A stretch of DNA of 64,000 nucleotides from Fomitopsis serialis (Eukaryota; Basidiomycota; Agaricomycetes; Polyporales; Fomitopsidaceae), in NCBI RefSeq assembly GCF_022376445.1, contig NW_025955071.1:62001-126000 (forward strand), written 5' to 3'. Positions within the stretch are counted from its first letter, which is position 1. The number at the start of each line of letters is the position of its first letter. The notes below the pieces were generated by a model. It made no database searches. It was not told the origin of the DNA and was given only the letters and a program-made list of their open reading frames with translations. Positions 12,491 to 23,816 of the stretch are shown one piece after another. A program made the translations under genes and the position numbers.

Positions 12491-14885
12491 TTAGGATGTC
12501 TTAGTCCTTTTCTTTCTCCTCGGTCCTCCCGGCTGCTCATCCCCCTGCATCCTAGCCAGCAACGACGATTTGGGCGTTGGGCTACTTTGCCCATTATCCG
12601 TAGTCGCGGCTTTCGCTGCGCCCTTGATGCTGAAGCCCAACACCGGGTTCTTGTCTGGTTCTTGACGGCCATGCCGTGGCTGCGCCATTGTTACCGGTGT
12701 AGAGTCCAAACGACGCCTCCCACTGTCCGCTCCACGGTCTCCGGTTATACTACCGTTCGAAGGCAGTGTTGCAAGGCGGCTCAGCAACGACGGCGACTCG
12801 TCGATGCCGCCTCCCTTCTTCGCCCGTTTCGCCGCCCGTAGCTCGTCCTCCTGGGGTGTTGAAGGTTGTCCATTGCGTGCTGCGGCGCCTGCGATGGACA
12901 GTCCCACTAGTGGGCGTGGTTGTGACGTTGATGCACGCTGCTGGGCCGTCCGCGACGTCGACGGTGTCACGGTCACCCCGTTCGTCGTGCTCGCCGTTGG
13001 GCGGGGCGGCAAACTCGCAGGCTTGTCTTCATGCTTGCGCTTGACGTTCATGATGCGCCGCTCCGCCTTAGTCGGGGAGGCGCTGCCGGGGCTGGGGCTG
13101 CTACTTGTACCTTGTGAGGCATTAGTAGGTGCGGGTGCTGCCGATATCGGCACGGGGGGCCTGCCAATAGCCTGGAGAGACTGCTCAAAGAGAAGAGAGA
13201 AACGTGTCGGAGACAAGCAGCTAAAATGAAAGACGGCCCATTGCGAACCCTAATGACACTCTGGATGTCTTGCTCGTCGTCAATCTTCGCGTCTTTGCCT
13301 TGGGTGGTGAGCAGATTCTGGATGTTCTGGAGGTCGGTCCCCAGACGTGAGGGCAAGGCCCATTTGTACTCGTTATGATGCTGCAATGTTAAGCTGCTGG
13401 TAAGACGGTAGTTTGCGGGCAAGGTACTCACACGTAGGCATGTCTTCAGGAAGACGTGGCAGGCTTTCCATGGTCGCTGCTCAGAAGTGAACTTCGTCTC
13501 GGAGAATACCTGCGGGCGACGATCAGCTCGTGAATCCGCCGCCGCGACACTATCCATACCTGTAGGTAATTGTGGCACACATGGGGTGTTTGCCTACGCA
13601 GCGTTGCGTCTTCTTGTGGCATCATGCTTGCACCTTCGAGAGGGCTGGCTTGGCAGGCTGCAAGAGTATCGGCAACATTGGATAGTACGAACGCTTGGGC
13701 GTCCTCAGTGAGCCTAAGCAAAGTGGGTTTCGCGGCTAGTTGTGATGTAAAATAGAAGCGCAGCAGATGTGAGGGGTGTGCCACACGCTTCTGTACGGCG
13801 ATAATTGAAGCAAGGTCCAGGTAGTATCGAGAGTTGGTCAGCGGTGTGTGCGCTTCAGCTGCCAGGAGGTCGGTCTTGAGAGACCCTTTGGCTTTCTCCA
13901 GGACAGCATCAAGTAGTTGTTTGCCGCGAGGCGAGCTTGGTTTGAAGGATGGTAATGACAACAGGACGTCCTTCGCAATGACATCTATATCTGCCGGGGT
14001 CAGCTTGTCAACTGCCTGTGGCGTTTGTGTTAGCCTGCATCGAGGCCCGGACTGACAACCACACACACCCTCAACAGTCCTGCGACAAGCGTCTCCTCCG
14101 CGGCGCTCCCGGGGGTACTTGTATGTCGTTCCACAGCGCGCTTGGCTTCACCTGTCATGAATGATAGTACCAGTGAACGGAGCCGAGTCCGGATGGCTTG
14201 CTCCTCTTCGTCCATAGGTTCGTCGGGTGGCACGATCTGATCGCAGAGGACACCTAGCGTGACAGCGGGATCCATGTCGAGGTGTTCAGAAAGCATGCGC
14301 TTGACGACTGAGACTTCGTCTTGTTCATCTAATACATAGGGAGCATGTTAGTGGCGAATGATGTGGTAGACAGCGACACTTGCGGGCGACGCTGCAAGCC
14401 GGTAACAGAGATCAGGAAGCAAGACTCACCACTCTGAAGTAGTTGCACCAGCACGTCCGCGTTTCTCTTCACCCACTTTGGCTGTTCCTTTGACACGTCT
14501 GCGATCGCTCTATACCCGCACATTCGGACCTGCAAGAAAGACGTTGTCCCTTGTACCCCGATACGAGGTCTGAAGCCACATACCTTCATCACCTGGTCCT
14601 CACAGAGGTCATATACCGCATTGATAGCGTCGTCTTCCAGTTCCGGGAAGTCCTTGATGAAAACCTTGAGGTTCTGGGCCACCACGATCTTGAGCTTTGG
14701 ATGGGGGGAACGCGCTAGCTCAATGAGCCGCTTCATGGCCTCTTTTCTCTGCCCGCATCGTGTGAGACAACGCACATCACGTAGTACTCGTAGCTTACAT
14801 GGGAGGACTTTGCTGGTGTTTTGAAGGCCTTGCGCAGGACCTCGTTGATTTCCTTCTCCTGCTCGTCGAGGCTTCTGCCCTCCAT
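12491..14885 (-). CDS. Apoptosis inhibitory protein 5 (API5) homologue
   Basis: A nuclear HEAT-repeat protein. The start is MEGRSLDEQEKEINEVLR at 14885; an intron follows KSSH and the frame continues RKEAMKRLIELARSPHPKLK. The N-terminal helical repeats carry the family pattern 'KVFIKDFPELEDDAINAVYD, LCEDQ', then VRMCGYRAIADVSKEQPKWV and VLVQLLQSG; human API5 has equivalent 'FPEL..AINAQLDLCEDED' and 'DILTQLLQ' segments. More HEAT-like helices fill 13446-14290. The last exon (12491-13216) is low-complexity and basic, with GFSIKGAA, SLLARMQ and a likely nuclear signal RRKKRTK at the end. Metazoan API5/AAC-11 is an antiapoptotic scaffold; the fungal role is not established. At least six exons, the borders between 13230 and 14870 being approximate. 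It converges on the ArAE gene with under 200 bp between stops. Confidence 0.78.
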
Positions 14886-15414
14886 GGTTGAGTAGGTTGA
14901 TGCGAGAGTCGACTACGGACTTGGTCTGTTGCCGCCACACCCAGTCTGAGGCTCCAAACACACACAAATAGACGCCAGCCACCCCAGCAGCGACTCTCCG
15001 GCGCTTGCCAGCACGTACAGTACACACCCAGCGTGCAGACTACCGGCTCGTTCGCCTCTAAGAGACCCGGAGTCGGGACTGATGGTGCTACAGAGACGAG
15101 TGCAATCTTGAAGATGGGATTTATTGGCTATATCTGACAGGTTCCACACCAGGTTTGTGATAGCCCAGGATTCGGGAAAGAGCGACGCTGCGCTCATCAC
15201 AACTGGCACTGAATCGTATCCCAGTCTTCATTGTGCCTACGATACGTAGTGAGTGCAATGCAATTGATCGTACGGCTACTGCTGAATATTGCCCTTGAAA
15301 TGTTTGATCCTCAATCACCTGTGAACTTCGGTCCGTCAGCTCAGAGGGCATTTAGACTTTAGCTTCATCGCTCACAATGCGTGCCACGGATGATCGCAAT
15401 CCATACAGGAAACC
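14886..15414. other. Intergenic, nothing supported
   Basis: This is the upstream region of the API5 homologue (minus strand) and the 3' flank of C1. Short frames exist on both strands, but none has domains or conserved counterparts in this window. Confidence 0.45.
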
Positions 15415-16014
15415 CTAGTCGAGCCCCTCGCAGAGTGTGCTATCTCCATCCAGCGCCGTGTCCTCCGAGGGGGACAGCATGTACTCGCCCAGGAACATGA
15501 GCGAGTGGTTGACTACCTCCGCGACGGGCGTGAGGAGCTCGTCTCGATACTCGCGTATCTCGACTGGGTTCCTCTTCGGCGAGCCGCTGCGATCGAACGT
15601 CTCCACCCATACCAGCGCGTCGATATGCATGACAAACGCGGTCACTAACTTGTTCCTCCTCCTCAGGTCGTTCTGCATGATCTGGTTAATCGTCTCTTGC
15701 CGCAGCGTACCCTGCCACCATCGCAGGAATGAAATTCGCCCGGCTTCGTAGGGTTGGATGCGAACCGCGTCACGGCGCGTTCGGATGCGGTCGTCCAGAG
15801 TCAACAAGTCTCTGAGCAGTCCTCGCTTCAGCGCAACTCTTTGGGTGACAACACGTTCCGGGTCGTTGGTGAGTTTCGGATCCATTGTCGTGAACCTGGA
15901 GACTATGGTTTTCATTTCGGACGGAAGCGCGTCGAACTTCTTGCCGCCTAGGACATAGTCCTGGAGAGCGAACGTGTAGTCCACGCAGGGATTGACCTTG
16001 CCGAACCTCGACAT
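15415..16014 (-). CDS. Orphan gene C1, 199 aa
   Basis: A single open frame of 199 codons with coding-like composition, starting MSRFGKVNPCVDYTFALQDY. I do not recognise the family. The C-terminal half resembles C2 at 48214-48870. Both have a basic segment, then a hydrophobic patch (FVMHIDALVWVETFD here, FVESFDGLVCLENWE in C2), then a YRDELL(T/H)P motif followed by a helical stretch (VAEVVNHSLMFLGEY versus VSRINYLLDLVHG). No signal peptide or membrane segment is evident. It lies just beyond the A1 gene on the same strand. A small lineage-restricted family is likely. Confidence 0.6.
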   Translation of the reverse strand: MSRFGKVNPCVDYTFALQDYVLGGKKFDALPSEMKTIVSRFTTMDPKLTNDPERVVTQRVALKRGLLRDLLTLDDRIRTRRDAVRIQPYEAGRISFLRWWQGTLRQETINQIMQNDLRRRNKLVTAFVMHIDALVWVETFDRSGSPKRNPVEIREYRDELLTPVAEVVNHSLMFLGEYMLSPSEDTALDGDSTLCEGLD

Positions 16015-16793
16015 GGTGAGCAGGGGTGGTAGGAGATGTGGAGCGACGACTGCAGGCCAGTTTGCTGTACGCTGCCTTCTTCATGGCTCGCTTTTATAGC
16101 AGACGGTCTCGCAATGGGTGGCCAGCTGTGGCTAATTCGCAGGTCCCCGGAGGTTGCCGCGAGCCACTCAGCTAACCAATTCTGTGCACACAGGCGATAT
16201 TGTTCGCCTAAAGCAGAAGACTCGGGGCACGGCTCAGGCTGGAGTCATCGTTTGTGCAAGACCGACAATGCAAACACTGGCGGGGCTTCAAACCAATGTA
16301 GCAGACGAATAGGCGGACGGGGAATGTGACTACGGACTCGGACGTCCGTACGAATAGCCCTTCATTTCCTTTGAACGAGAGCCTTCTGTTCCGAGTCAGT
16401 CGCAAATGTTCAGCCACAACTTGACATGCCACATCATAAGTACCTGTATACAGTTTGCTTACTACGGTAAGTAAATAAGTTAGTAGGCACGTACTGCACT
16501 TCTGGAGCCTGTATCAATACACTTTCTCTTCCACCGCAACCACCATGTAGCGTTTGCATCGATCCATCTGCGCTCATCCAGCAGTCGACCACGATGCTTT
16601 CACACCGTTCCAACCTAGCTCACTGTTTTATGATGCCCTCTGGCCGCTGTTGATCCTTGCGCCCGCGTCGTGACTGACTGATCAGACGACGGTCCAAAGA
16701 CCGAGCTGTTCTCTTCATCGGCCTACTCTAAAAGTACAGGTGAGAACACAAACTAGATGGAAAAAACGATCCCCCTGAGCGGACGTATCGCAG
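16015..16793. other. Intergenic, nothing supported
   Basis: This is the promoter side of C1 and the 3' flank of A1. Short frames only; no repeats or domains recognised. Confidence 0.45.
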
Positions 16794-18792
16794 TCATAGC
16801 TCGGGCACCAAGCCCAACATGACGGCAACCCTATAGAACTCCCTGCCTTCCTTTCTCCTGTTCTTGCGGTCCGACGGCTTGTGACCTGTGATTTCTCCGG
16901 CCGAGCACTCTCCAGCATTCTCGCGCCGCGCCGTGGTCGACGCGGACTCGGCCTGCTCGCAGATCAGACAATCGATCCAGTCGCAAGGTCGCTGGCAACT
17001 GGAGACGTCTTTCATGGAGGACGACGCTCGAGACCTTTTCTCTCTCGCTGAGATGCAGCCTGTCTCGACGTGACGAGTCTTTGCCGAGGCCCTCTTCTTG
17101 CCTGAAGATGATGAGCCAGCCCGACGGCGAGAGCGTCCGGACGCCCGTGCTCGCGCCCCGCTTTCCTTGGGCGACGCCTTCGACTTGGCGACGCCTTCCG
17201 AGAAGACTGCCTCGCCGACTGAAGAAGGGCAGAATGGACAATCGATCCAGTCGCATTCGCGCAACGGGCCGTCTGCAGTCTTCATCACAATTGGCTCTTC
17301 AGTGGCGAGCCCGTATGTCCAATCCTCTTTCCCTTGGGCGCAGAAGCCATCGTCGCGGCCAAAGCTGCTTGCCGTATCGGAGGATGATTCTGATCCCTCC
17401 GACAGGACGCCTACATTGGACCCTTCATTGGCATCGACGGGCTCTGAACCCAGGTCGTCAGTGACGAGGCTCTGGAGCGTCAGAGTGCCCGTACCTGGAA
17501 ACGCAAGCCCCAAAGACTTCTGATGTGTCGGTGGTACGGTCTCGCAACGATGTGGTAGGAATGGTGGCCACGAAGCAAACTCGCTATCCTCCTGCACCAT
17601 CCAGAAAGTCCGATCCACGGGGACGGGCGTTTCCGAAACGCGCAACGCGCAACGCGAAACGTCACGAAGTGTTACCAACTGTGACCCGTTACGCACCTTT
17701 CGTGGCCCGAGTACCAAGAATAGCAAGCTGAGTAAGCCGCTTCATTCCATTCATTCGGCTTATATGCTGCTTCAAAGCCTCAGTAAGTATTTTGGCTTTG
17801 CTACTAGCAGTAGTTGAGTCTGTATTAGTGGGTGGTTGATTTCTCACAGTGTTTCCGAGCGCGCGGGCGCCCTGCAACGGTGCAACCCGATTTGGAAAGC
17901 TCTTCCAAATCAGGCAATAAGCGCCTCACTTCGCGCGCCCCTCGCTACATCCGAATGAGTTGATACTTAAATCCAAATCTTCCTCAACTACTTGCTTGCT
18001 GCTTGGGAAAATCACTGTAATGAAAGATTTAAAAGGGTTACTCGCAATATACTTGTATTTTCTAGGAGCAACCCTTGGCTGACCGAGCGACACAAGTGGC
18101 CCGATGCCCCTGTAGGTGCTTTGTCAGTTACCGTATTCAGTAAGTAACACTGTGACGGACGTTTCGCAGAGGCGTTTCGCAGGGGCGTTTCGCAAACGCG
18201 TTGCGCAACGCCTCTCCCAGTCGATCGGACGTTCTCGCACCATCACGACGCGCACCCAAGGTAAGCACAAAGCCGAGTACGGTTGCACATGGTCACTCAC
18301 CGGGTGGTCGTTGTTTACCGTACCCTGCTTTGTGATTCGCAGACGCACACCACCTCTCCAGACCTCCCAATCGTGATCAACTATGGCGGATATATTCGCC
18401 CTGTCGACCTTCGGAGGCCGCGTCGGTCGTGGCGCCGCGAAGACGATCGCCTCTACGATGGCGATGCTGGGCTTCCACAACTCCATAACCATCTCTTGCG
18501 GAGTCATGTAAGGCATCATGCCGTAGTCTGGGACGCGTCGCGTACGCGAGTACTGGCGCGAGGGCGCTGCGGCCACACTGGGAGGAGTGGCGTTGTCTTC
18601 AACAGCGACACGTCCAGCTCCGTCAGCCCTTACGAGGCGCTCCTGGTTGCCAGTATATGCGTCGGCATAGCATGGTTCGTCAATTGAACGCATGACGGTG
18701 GCCGGTTGAGCGTACGCCACATTCGCGAGGTTCGCAACTGCGTTCGCCTTCGCGTCGTGCCTGGTAAGTGAGAGCAGGTATGTTGCACGCAT
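16794..18792 (-). CDS. Orphan family A, copy A1 (twin CDWIDC motifs)
   Basis: Proposed exons: 18301-18792 and 16794-17591, both borders in phase 0, about 429 residues. Exon 1 starts MRATYLLSLTRHDAKANAV and carries the block best conserved in all copies (PPKVDRANISAIVDHDWEVW). Exon 2 carries two nearly identical short motifs, ECDWIDCPFC and PCDWIDCLICEQ (C-x5-C-x2-C), encoded by repeated DNA (around 17238-17260 and 16963-16985). The conserved C-terminus is RKEGREFYRVAVMLGLVPEL. Between the motifs is a basic, Ser-rich, probably disordered linker. Intron 1 is about 710 nt because a mobile element sits in it, against about 60 nt in A2 and A3. Unlike A2 and A3, no separate small middle exon is needed. 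Function unknown; the cysteines could bind a metal. Confidence 0.62.
17608..18230. mobile_element. Inverted-repeat (MITE-like) element inside intron 1 of A1
   Basis: Read inwards, both ends start GTCCGATC(C/G)AC and continue with GGGCGTT / AGGCGTT. Runs of GCGAAACG and CGCAACG follow, then a block AC..AGTGTTAC (left end 17608-17675, right end about 18144-18230, reverse-complemented). The A2 and A3 introns at the same place are only about 60 nt and lack it, which marks it as an insertion. It has no coding capacity. A target-site duplication is not clear. Confidence 0.7.
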
Positions 18793-18916
18793 TGTAGACT
18801 GATGGTTTTGGTCAAGGTGATTGTAGTATGCGAATGCGCTTTGTGTCGCTAGATAGACGTCGTCGTGGGCGGACAAAAACAAGGATGTATGGGTGGCGTT
18901 CCAAGCTGGGTGGCGA

Positions 18917-18933
18917 TCTTATATGTTGGGCGC
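18917..18933 (-). promoter_or_regulatory. Shared A/B core-promoter block, A1
   Basis: On the gene strand this reads GCGCCCAACATATAAG, about 130 bp upstream of the A1 start. The same block lies upstream of A2, A3, B2 and B3, with weaker forms at B1 and B4. It looks like a TATA box with a fixed upstream GC element. Confidence 0.5.
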
Positions 18934-19552
18934 TTACTCGATCATGGCCGAAGTCGTACACAGCTCCTTGGCGTAGATGGACCTCTCTTATGCGCGAGGC
19001 TGTGGCCATGTACGAGGACGTTACAAGTCCGGGGTATGCGCGGGTATATATACGATCTGCAGATCTCCCAACTTGCCAGGGCCTTTGATTATTGCTACCC
19101 CCAGCATATCCGCCTGCAAGTCTACGAACTCGCGTCTTCATCCCGCCCATTCACGTTCTACTCCTCACAAAGGCGCGGCCATGCCTGTCTGATCGTCGGA
19201 CGACACTTCGTGCGAGGAGCGGCTTCCAGCGCGCCGACAGTAGAGGGTTGAGGTGCGCGGCGTGTCAACTGCTTGCGTACAGTCAACATACGACGTATCG
19301 GACATGTTGAAACGTCTAGTGACACGGAGAAGGCGTTACAGAAGTATATACCACAGGTAAAAAAAAAACAGTAAACCAGAATTGTATCCGACACGAACAG
19401 ACTGCTGATGCAGCGTCTTGTCAGATTTTCGACCCGCGTCCCCCCGAGAAACCATTCTTCTCGACCATTTCCTCGTGCGCCACAGAGCCTTTCAGAAGGC
19501 ATCACGGGACCACCCATTCCGAAACATCCTCAGCCAAATTGTCCAGCTCTCC

Positions 19553-20778
19553 TTATTTGTCTGCATTGTCCTGAGACAACGCAGCGCCAAACCGCAGGTG
19601 TCGAGAAGAGGGCGCGCCCTCGAGTTCGGAATCGTCATTCCCCTCAAGCGAGGGCAGTAACCACGGAGTAGCATCCGGGTACCTATCTTGAAGCAGTATT
19701 GGATCCTCGAGGAGCGGGTCCTCGCCTTGCTCTGCCGCCTGACGCCGCTGGCTCCATGCTATCGTCAACTCTGATTCCTTCGACCACTCTGTCTGGAAGT
19801 CTATGGAGTGCGTTGCCTCCTCGGGACGAAGGTGGTCATAGGTCTTCAGGGCGACTGCCCAGTCGTACTCGATAGATGGTCCGTGATCATGAATCGGATA
19901 CATCGACTCGAGAAGGTAGGCGTGGGCGCCGGTTGCATGTCCCTGACTGACCCGCGTCGCGTCAATCCGCACCGGATCGAGGACGCCACCTCCATTGTCC
20001 ATGTAGGGCTCCAAGAAGTGAGTGTGGTTGCGGTCCACATCGCGCCACTCGATCTGTGGCATGTCGTTCCATACTGAATCCAAGGTTGTTCCTGGTTGCA
20101 CATGGAGAGTCAAGTCGGTGTTGGTTACATCGGACAGATATATTGGGTCGAACGGGAGTGGGATATGCTACATGATGACAACGTGAGTACACACCCAGAT
20201 ATGACTGAGATCGCTAGTCTGACTTACCGTTCTGGCATGGCGGTCATCGGTTGTATTTGTGTGTGTACTGTAGACTTTTAAATGATTCATCACCTAGGTG
20301 TGACTGTGACAGCCGAAACGAATTTTTGATTTCGTCAATTGCCTTGTGTGACCATGACAGAACGAAAATTTCGTCAAAACCCACTGTATAGAACTAACAA
20401 AATGTTACTTATCGTGTTTTGTAGAATGCCCAATGTTAGGCGCCCAATTTTCCAATTCGCCCGCTCCAAATGTGACCGTTATTTTCACCGAAAAATCGTT
20501 CCGTCAGGGGGCCTTGTGACACGTGACCGACGAATCATTTAAAAGTCTACAGTACTCTCAGAGCTCATTGTTGTGGTCCCGGGAAGAGCGATCTGCTGTC
20601 CAGCACCCGCATTCTGGGTGTGAAGCATGTTGATATCGGTAGAAGTAGGGTGTGTACCCTCCCGCAACGTCCCACCGGAGGAGGTCAGGGTATCCATGGT
20701 CTGAGTGGCGCTGCCACTGTTGGCCACCGTAACTAGGAGGTGGGTGGATTCATGATCGAAATCGATAGTCCTGGGCAT
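19553..20778 (-). pseudogene. Orphan family B, copy B1, interrupted by a 283-bp element
   Basis: The start MPRTIDFDHESTHLLVTVA lies at 20778. Exon 1 is interrupted at 20269-20551 by a mobile element flanked by GTAC on both sides. Ignoring the element and one GTAC, the frame continues without loss into NTTDDRHART, matching the NTNTTAGSRAK end of exon 1 in B2. An intron (donor at 20227, acceptor before CATATCCCACTC) follows. Exon 2 then runs to 19553 with family landmarks: PGTTLDSVWNDMPQIEW, HFLEPYM, YDWAVALKTYDHL and EDPLLEDP. With the element present the reading frame is broken, and simple splicing at its ends does not restore phase. A1 follows 760 bp downstream on the same strand. Function unknown. 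Confidence 0.66.
20269..20551. mobile_element. MITE in exon 1 of B1 (20-bp perfect TIRs, GTAC target duplication)
   Basis: The left end TGTAGACTTTTAAATGATTC (20269-20288) is the exact reverse complement of the right end (20532-20551). GTAC flanks both sides (20265-20268 and 20552-20555). At 283 bp it is too small to encode a transposase. Removing the element plus one GTAC restores the host reading frame, which supports both the borders and the 4-bp duplication. Because GTAC is palindromic, a 2-bp duplication (TA) cannot be fully excluded. Confidence 0.85.
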
Positions 20779-20892
20779 TGTAGGATGACGATGTGGAATC
20801 AGAGTTTGATTTTGCAGGGTGCGATGCGACAACAAGTGCAGGAGAGCGGGGTAGGACGTCGAGGTGCGATGCGAGACGTGAATGTGGCTCGT

Positions 20893-20910
20893 CCTTTGAC
20901 TTCCGGCGCC
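20893..20910 (-). promoter_or_regulatory. Shared A/B core-promoter block, B1 (weakened)
   Basis: On the gene strand GGCGCCGGAAGTCAAAGG lies about 115 bp upstream of the B1 start. It is followed on the plus strand by a block like CGC(G)AAATGCCGGGGC(A/T)CTTG, which also lies next to the B2 and B3 boxes. The TATA-like part has decayed (GTCAAAGG instead of CATAAAGG). Confidence 0.4.
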
Positions 20911-21254
20911 TAACCGCTCGCAAAATGCCGGGGCACTTGTGCTCCCCCTCATTCGTCCTCCATTAGCTAAGGCTATGGACACTGGACAGACTCGGAAAAT
21001 CTGTGCCGAGCGGGTGATATACTTGATTCCATGAACGCTGCGCGCGAGAACATTATATCGGGGTGGAACGAAAACTTTGTGAACCACGACTCAGCGTTGC
21101 AAGGTCAGCGGCTGCATTTTCTTACGACTATTACTGCTGTCGCGGACCCATCGTACCGACGAAAGGCAGGCCATATAGGCATATGTTTGTACAAGATCCT
21201 TGTAGTGAGCATGGAGTGATCATACATAAACTCCAGTACTTACCTGCAGCCATT

Positions 21255-21288
21255 CTCATACATGAGCTACCACTCGCTCATGTATGAG
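21255..21288. other. Stem-loop near the left end of the repeat block
   Basis: CTCATACATGAG (21255-21266) and CTCATGTATGAG (21277-21288) are perfect inverted repeats with a 10-nt loop. Related CATACATGA / TCATGTATGA words recur at 21300 and 24414. Confidence 0.55.
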
Positions 21289-21799
21289 CGAGGCGCCGTC
21301 ATGTATGAATGAAGCGCCGTCGGTCGTTACCTGATATGGCAGCTACCCCGGGCGCCTGGCGCCTTCGTCCCCGGCGGGGCGGTACCACTGGCGGCTACCC
21401 CATATGGATGGACATCGGGGTCAGCGCATCTGAGATCAGGTACGATCTCGGATCCCCTGCCGCCCTGCCCTGCCCGCTGCGTGGCGTCGGTTTCGGCCAA
21501 ACCCGGGAGCTCGCCACGAGCCGAGCGAGCGGCGAGCGCTTCCGCCCGCCGTTTACGACCTCCACTGGCACCACCCCGCGTCGGTCACCGACGTCGTTAG
21601 AGCACAGCGGGCACGACGACAGCGAGTAGCCGACACTGACATCGAGGTGAGCGCAGACGCACACGAGCGAGCGAGCTGACCGCAGCCACAGGACGCGGCG
21701 ACGTGCAGTACACTCGTCGACCGCGAGCGCGTAGGGCTAATGCCCCGCGTGAAAACGCAGCCGACGGATGGACGACGGGCACGGGTGCGAGCGCAAGCG

Positions 21800-22360
21800 G
21801 ACGAGTGGACTGGTGGACTGGTGGATGGACGGGCAGGCGGACTGGCGGGCAGGAAGACGAATGGGCAGACCAGCGGGCAGGAAGACGGGCGGGCAGGAAG
21901 ACGGGCGGGCAGGAAGACGGGCGGGTAGGAAGACGCACAGACGAGCCGACAGTTGGGCAACCGAAGCGGACGGGTAGAAGAGCGAGTGGACAGGCAAGTG
22001 AACAGGCGACAGCACACGCCCACCGCGAGCGCGCCGGGCGAATGCCCGGCACGCAGACACAGCCGACGAATGCACACGCAGACGGGTGGGCAGGCAGTCA
22101 GATCGGCGCGCAGGCAGGTGAGCAGACGGACGAGCGAGAGGGCAGGCGGATGAGCGGGAGGGTAGGCGGACGAGCGGGAGGGCAAGCGGACGAGCGGGTG
22201 GGCGGTCCAGAACAGGTGGACAAGCAGACATGGAGGCGAGCGGGCAAGGAGGTGATTGGGTAGGCAAGGGCACCAGCAGGCGCGCCGGAAAGCGAGTGGA
22301 TGGGCGAGCGAGAGGGCAGGCGGGCGAGAGGGAAAGCGAGCGGGAGAGAAAGCGAGCGGG
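21800..22360. repeat. GC-rich minisatellite cluster
   Basis: Tandem copies of GGGCAGGAAGACGGGC (about four between 21848 and 21932) are followed by copies of a 20-nt unit GGCGGACGAGCGGGAGGGCA (about three between 22140 and 22205). Degenerate relatives continue to 22360. A larger-scale unit repeats three times (about 21724, 22028 and 22400), each with a motif like GCCGGGCGAATGCCC and GCCGACGAA; the 22033-22050 copy is a perfect hairpin. The long open frames here are translations of the repeat, not genes. Confidence 0.7.
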
Positions 22361-22599
22361 CCCAGAGTGCGGATGCCATGAACACTACACGCACGACGAC
22401 CGCGTGCGTGCCGGGCGAATGCCCAGCACGTAAGCACGGCCGACGAACGGAAGGCAGGCGTGTCAGTGAAGAGCGGGTGACCGCGACGGCGGGCAGAGCA
22501 GGGGCGCGCGCAACACGCAGCAATCGCAAACACACAGTGCGACTGCCTGCCCCTGTATGCAGACACGGCCGGCGTGTTCGTAGATATACCATCTGTAAT

Positions 22600-23156
22600 G
22601 TAGTACGAATCTACTCTATAAAAATGAATTTGGTATATGTCGCGCTGGAACGCTCCTTATGATGACCGCCGAGCTTCAGAGAACCAGTACCGTATACTTA
22701 ATAGCGTAGGCATCCCTACTGTACACGAGGACTTGGGGTTGTGTGTTGTACTACTGCATCCCATCTTATGTATTATATGCAACTGATCACATATATATTC
22801 CCTACGACATGCGTACACAGTGCGAAAACGCCCAGAAGGCGAGTCGCAGGTATGTTGCGGGCCTAAGTAGGACCATTAAACGTGTTCTGATTGGCCAGGA
22901 ACAGCCCGAGCACATCGGGCATTCCTCATTCGGTGAGGCAGTAAACAGATACAAACGTTGAGTTTACGGGGGCGCCCGCAAGGCTCGCTTCACTTGCGCG
23001 TGCTACCGCACCTCTACTGTCTCGCTTTTACGCCTTTACCTGCACGGAAGAGCACGATGGAGGCCCCAAGTCACATCCAGAAGTGAGTTAAACCAGGTAA
23101 GCACAACAACAATGTACTGGACATGCACGCACTAGACTGACCCTCTTGTTCTATCA
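22600..23156. other. Repeat block interior, no supported gene
   Basis: AT-richer sequence between the minisatellite and the Ser/Thr/Gly repeat frame. An ATG at 23056 followed by splice-like signals could start a small peptide, but the phases do not join to the downstream frame. Confidence 0.35.
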
Positions 23157-23816
23157 GTGCTCGCATCCTTTCCTTGTCGCTCGCTGAATCGCTCGTCGAC
23201 GAGTGCATCGGACCGTGACGGTGCATCAGTCAGCGTGTCCGAGTCGAATGGCACGTTGATCAGTACATCGGTGGGTGCGATCGACGGCACGTCAGCGGGT
23301 GCCATGAATGGCGACACGTCGACCAGCACGGGTACGTCAGCAGGTACAGTGTCTGTACAAAACAACACGAACGGCGTGTCAGCATGTACCACTGCGGGTA
23401 TGAACGGCAGCGCATTCTAGCACGAATGGCGGTTTATCAACCAGCACGGCGAACGGTGCGTCAACGGGTACGAATGGCGGTATGGATACGAATGGCGGTA
23501 CGGGTACGAATGGCGGTGCGTCAACGAATACGGTGAACTATGCACTGACCACTGTGGACGAACTATCAGCCGCCGTTGGCCGGGCGACGACAGGGTAGCC
23601 TGGCCGGTGCAACCACAAGCCCTTCGTGCTATGAGCCAACCGTTGATCAGGGCGGGCGAACCATGGGAGGTTGCCGATGACGGGTGGGAGGACAACATCC
23701 GGGAGGATGAAATGCGGGGATCCGTGGGTGACGGGCGGGAAAGCAATGGGTGGGACAGTGACGAGGTGGGCGATGGACAGGAGGATAACCCGGGTGCAGT
23801 TGATGTTGCCGCATAA
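23157..23816 (+). pseudogene. Degenerate Ser/Thr/Asn/Gly repeat-coding sequence
   Basis: Three consecutive frames look like one decayed repeat protein. The first (23157-23420) is Ser/Thr-rich (STSVGAIDGTSAGAMNGD). The second, shifted by one base, carries TNGG tandem repeats (about 23421-23599) from repeated ACGAATGGCGGT units. The third (23607-23816) is acidic and Gly-rich and ends DNPGAVDVAA. No single frame joins them and no clear start is visible. A broken low-complexity protein or simple repeat DNA are both possible. Confidence 0.35.

Noticed and set aside
12804..13229. Plus-strand frames opposite the API5 last exon
   Set aside because: Antisense shadows of a low-complexity, GC-rich coding exon.
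20269..20551. MITE in B1 acting as a spliced intron
   Set aside because: GT and AG occur at its ends, but the simple splice choices leave the B1 frame shifted, unlike precise removal with one GTAC copy.
21553..22566. Minus-strand open frame of 337 codons and companions in other frames
   Set aside because: Pure translation of the minisatellite (repeating LPARLPARPSS-like text) in several frames at once; no gene features.
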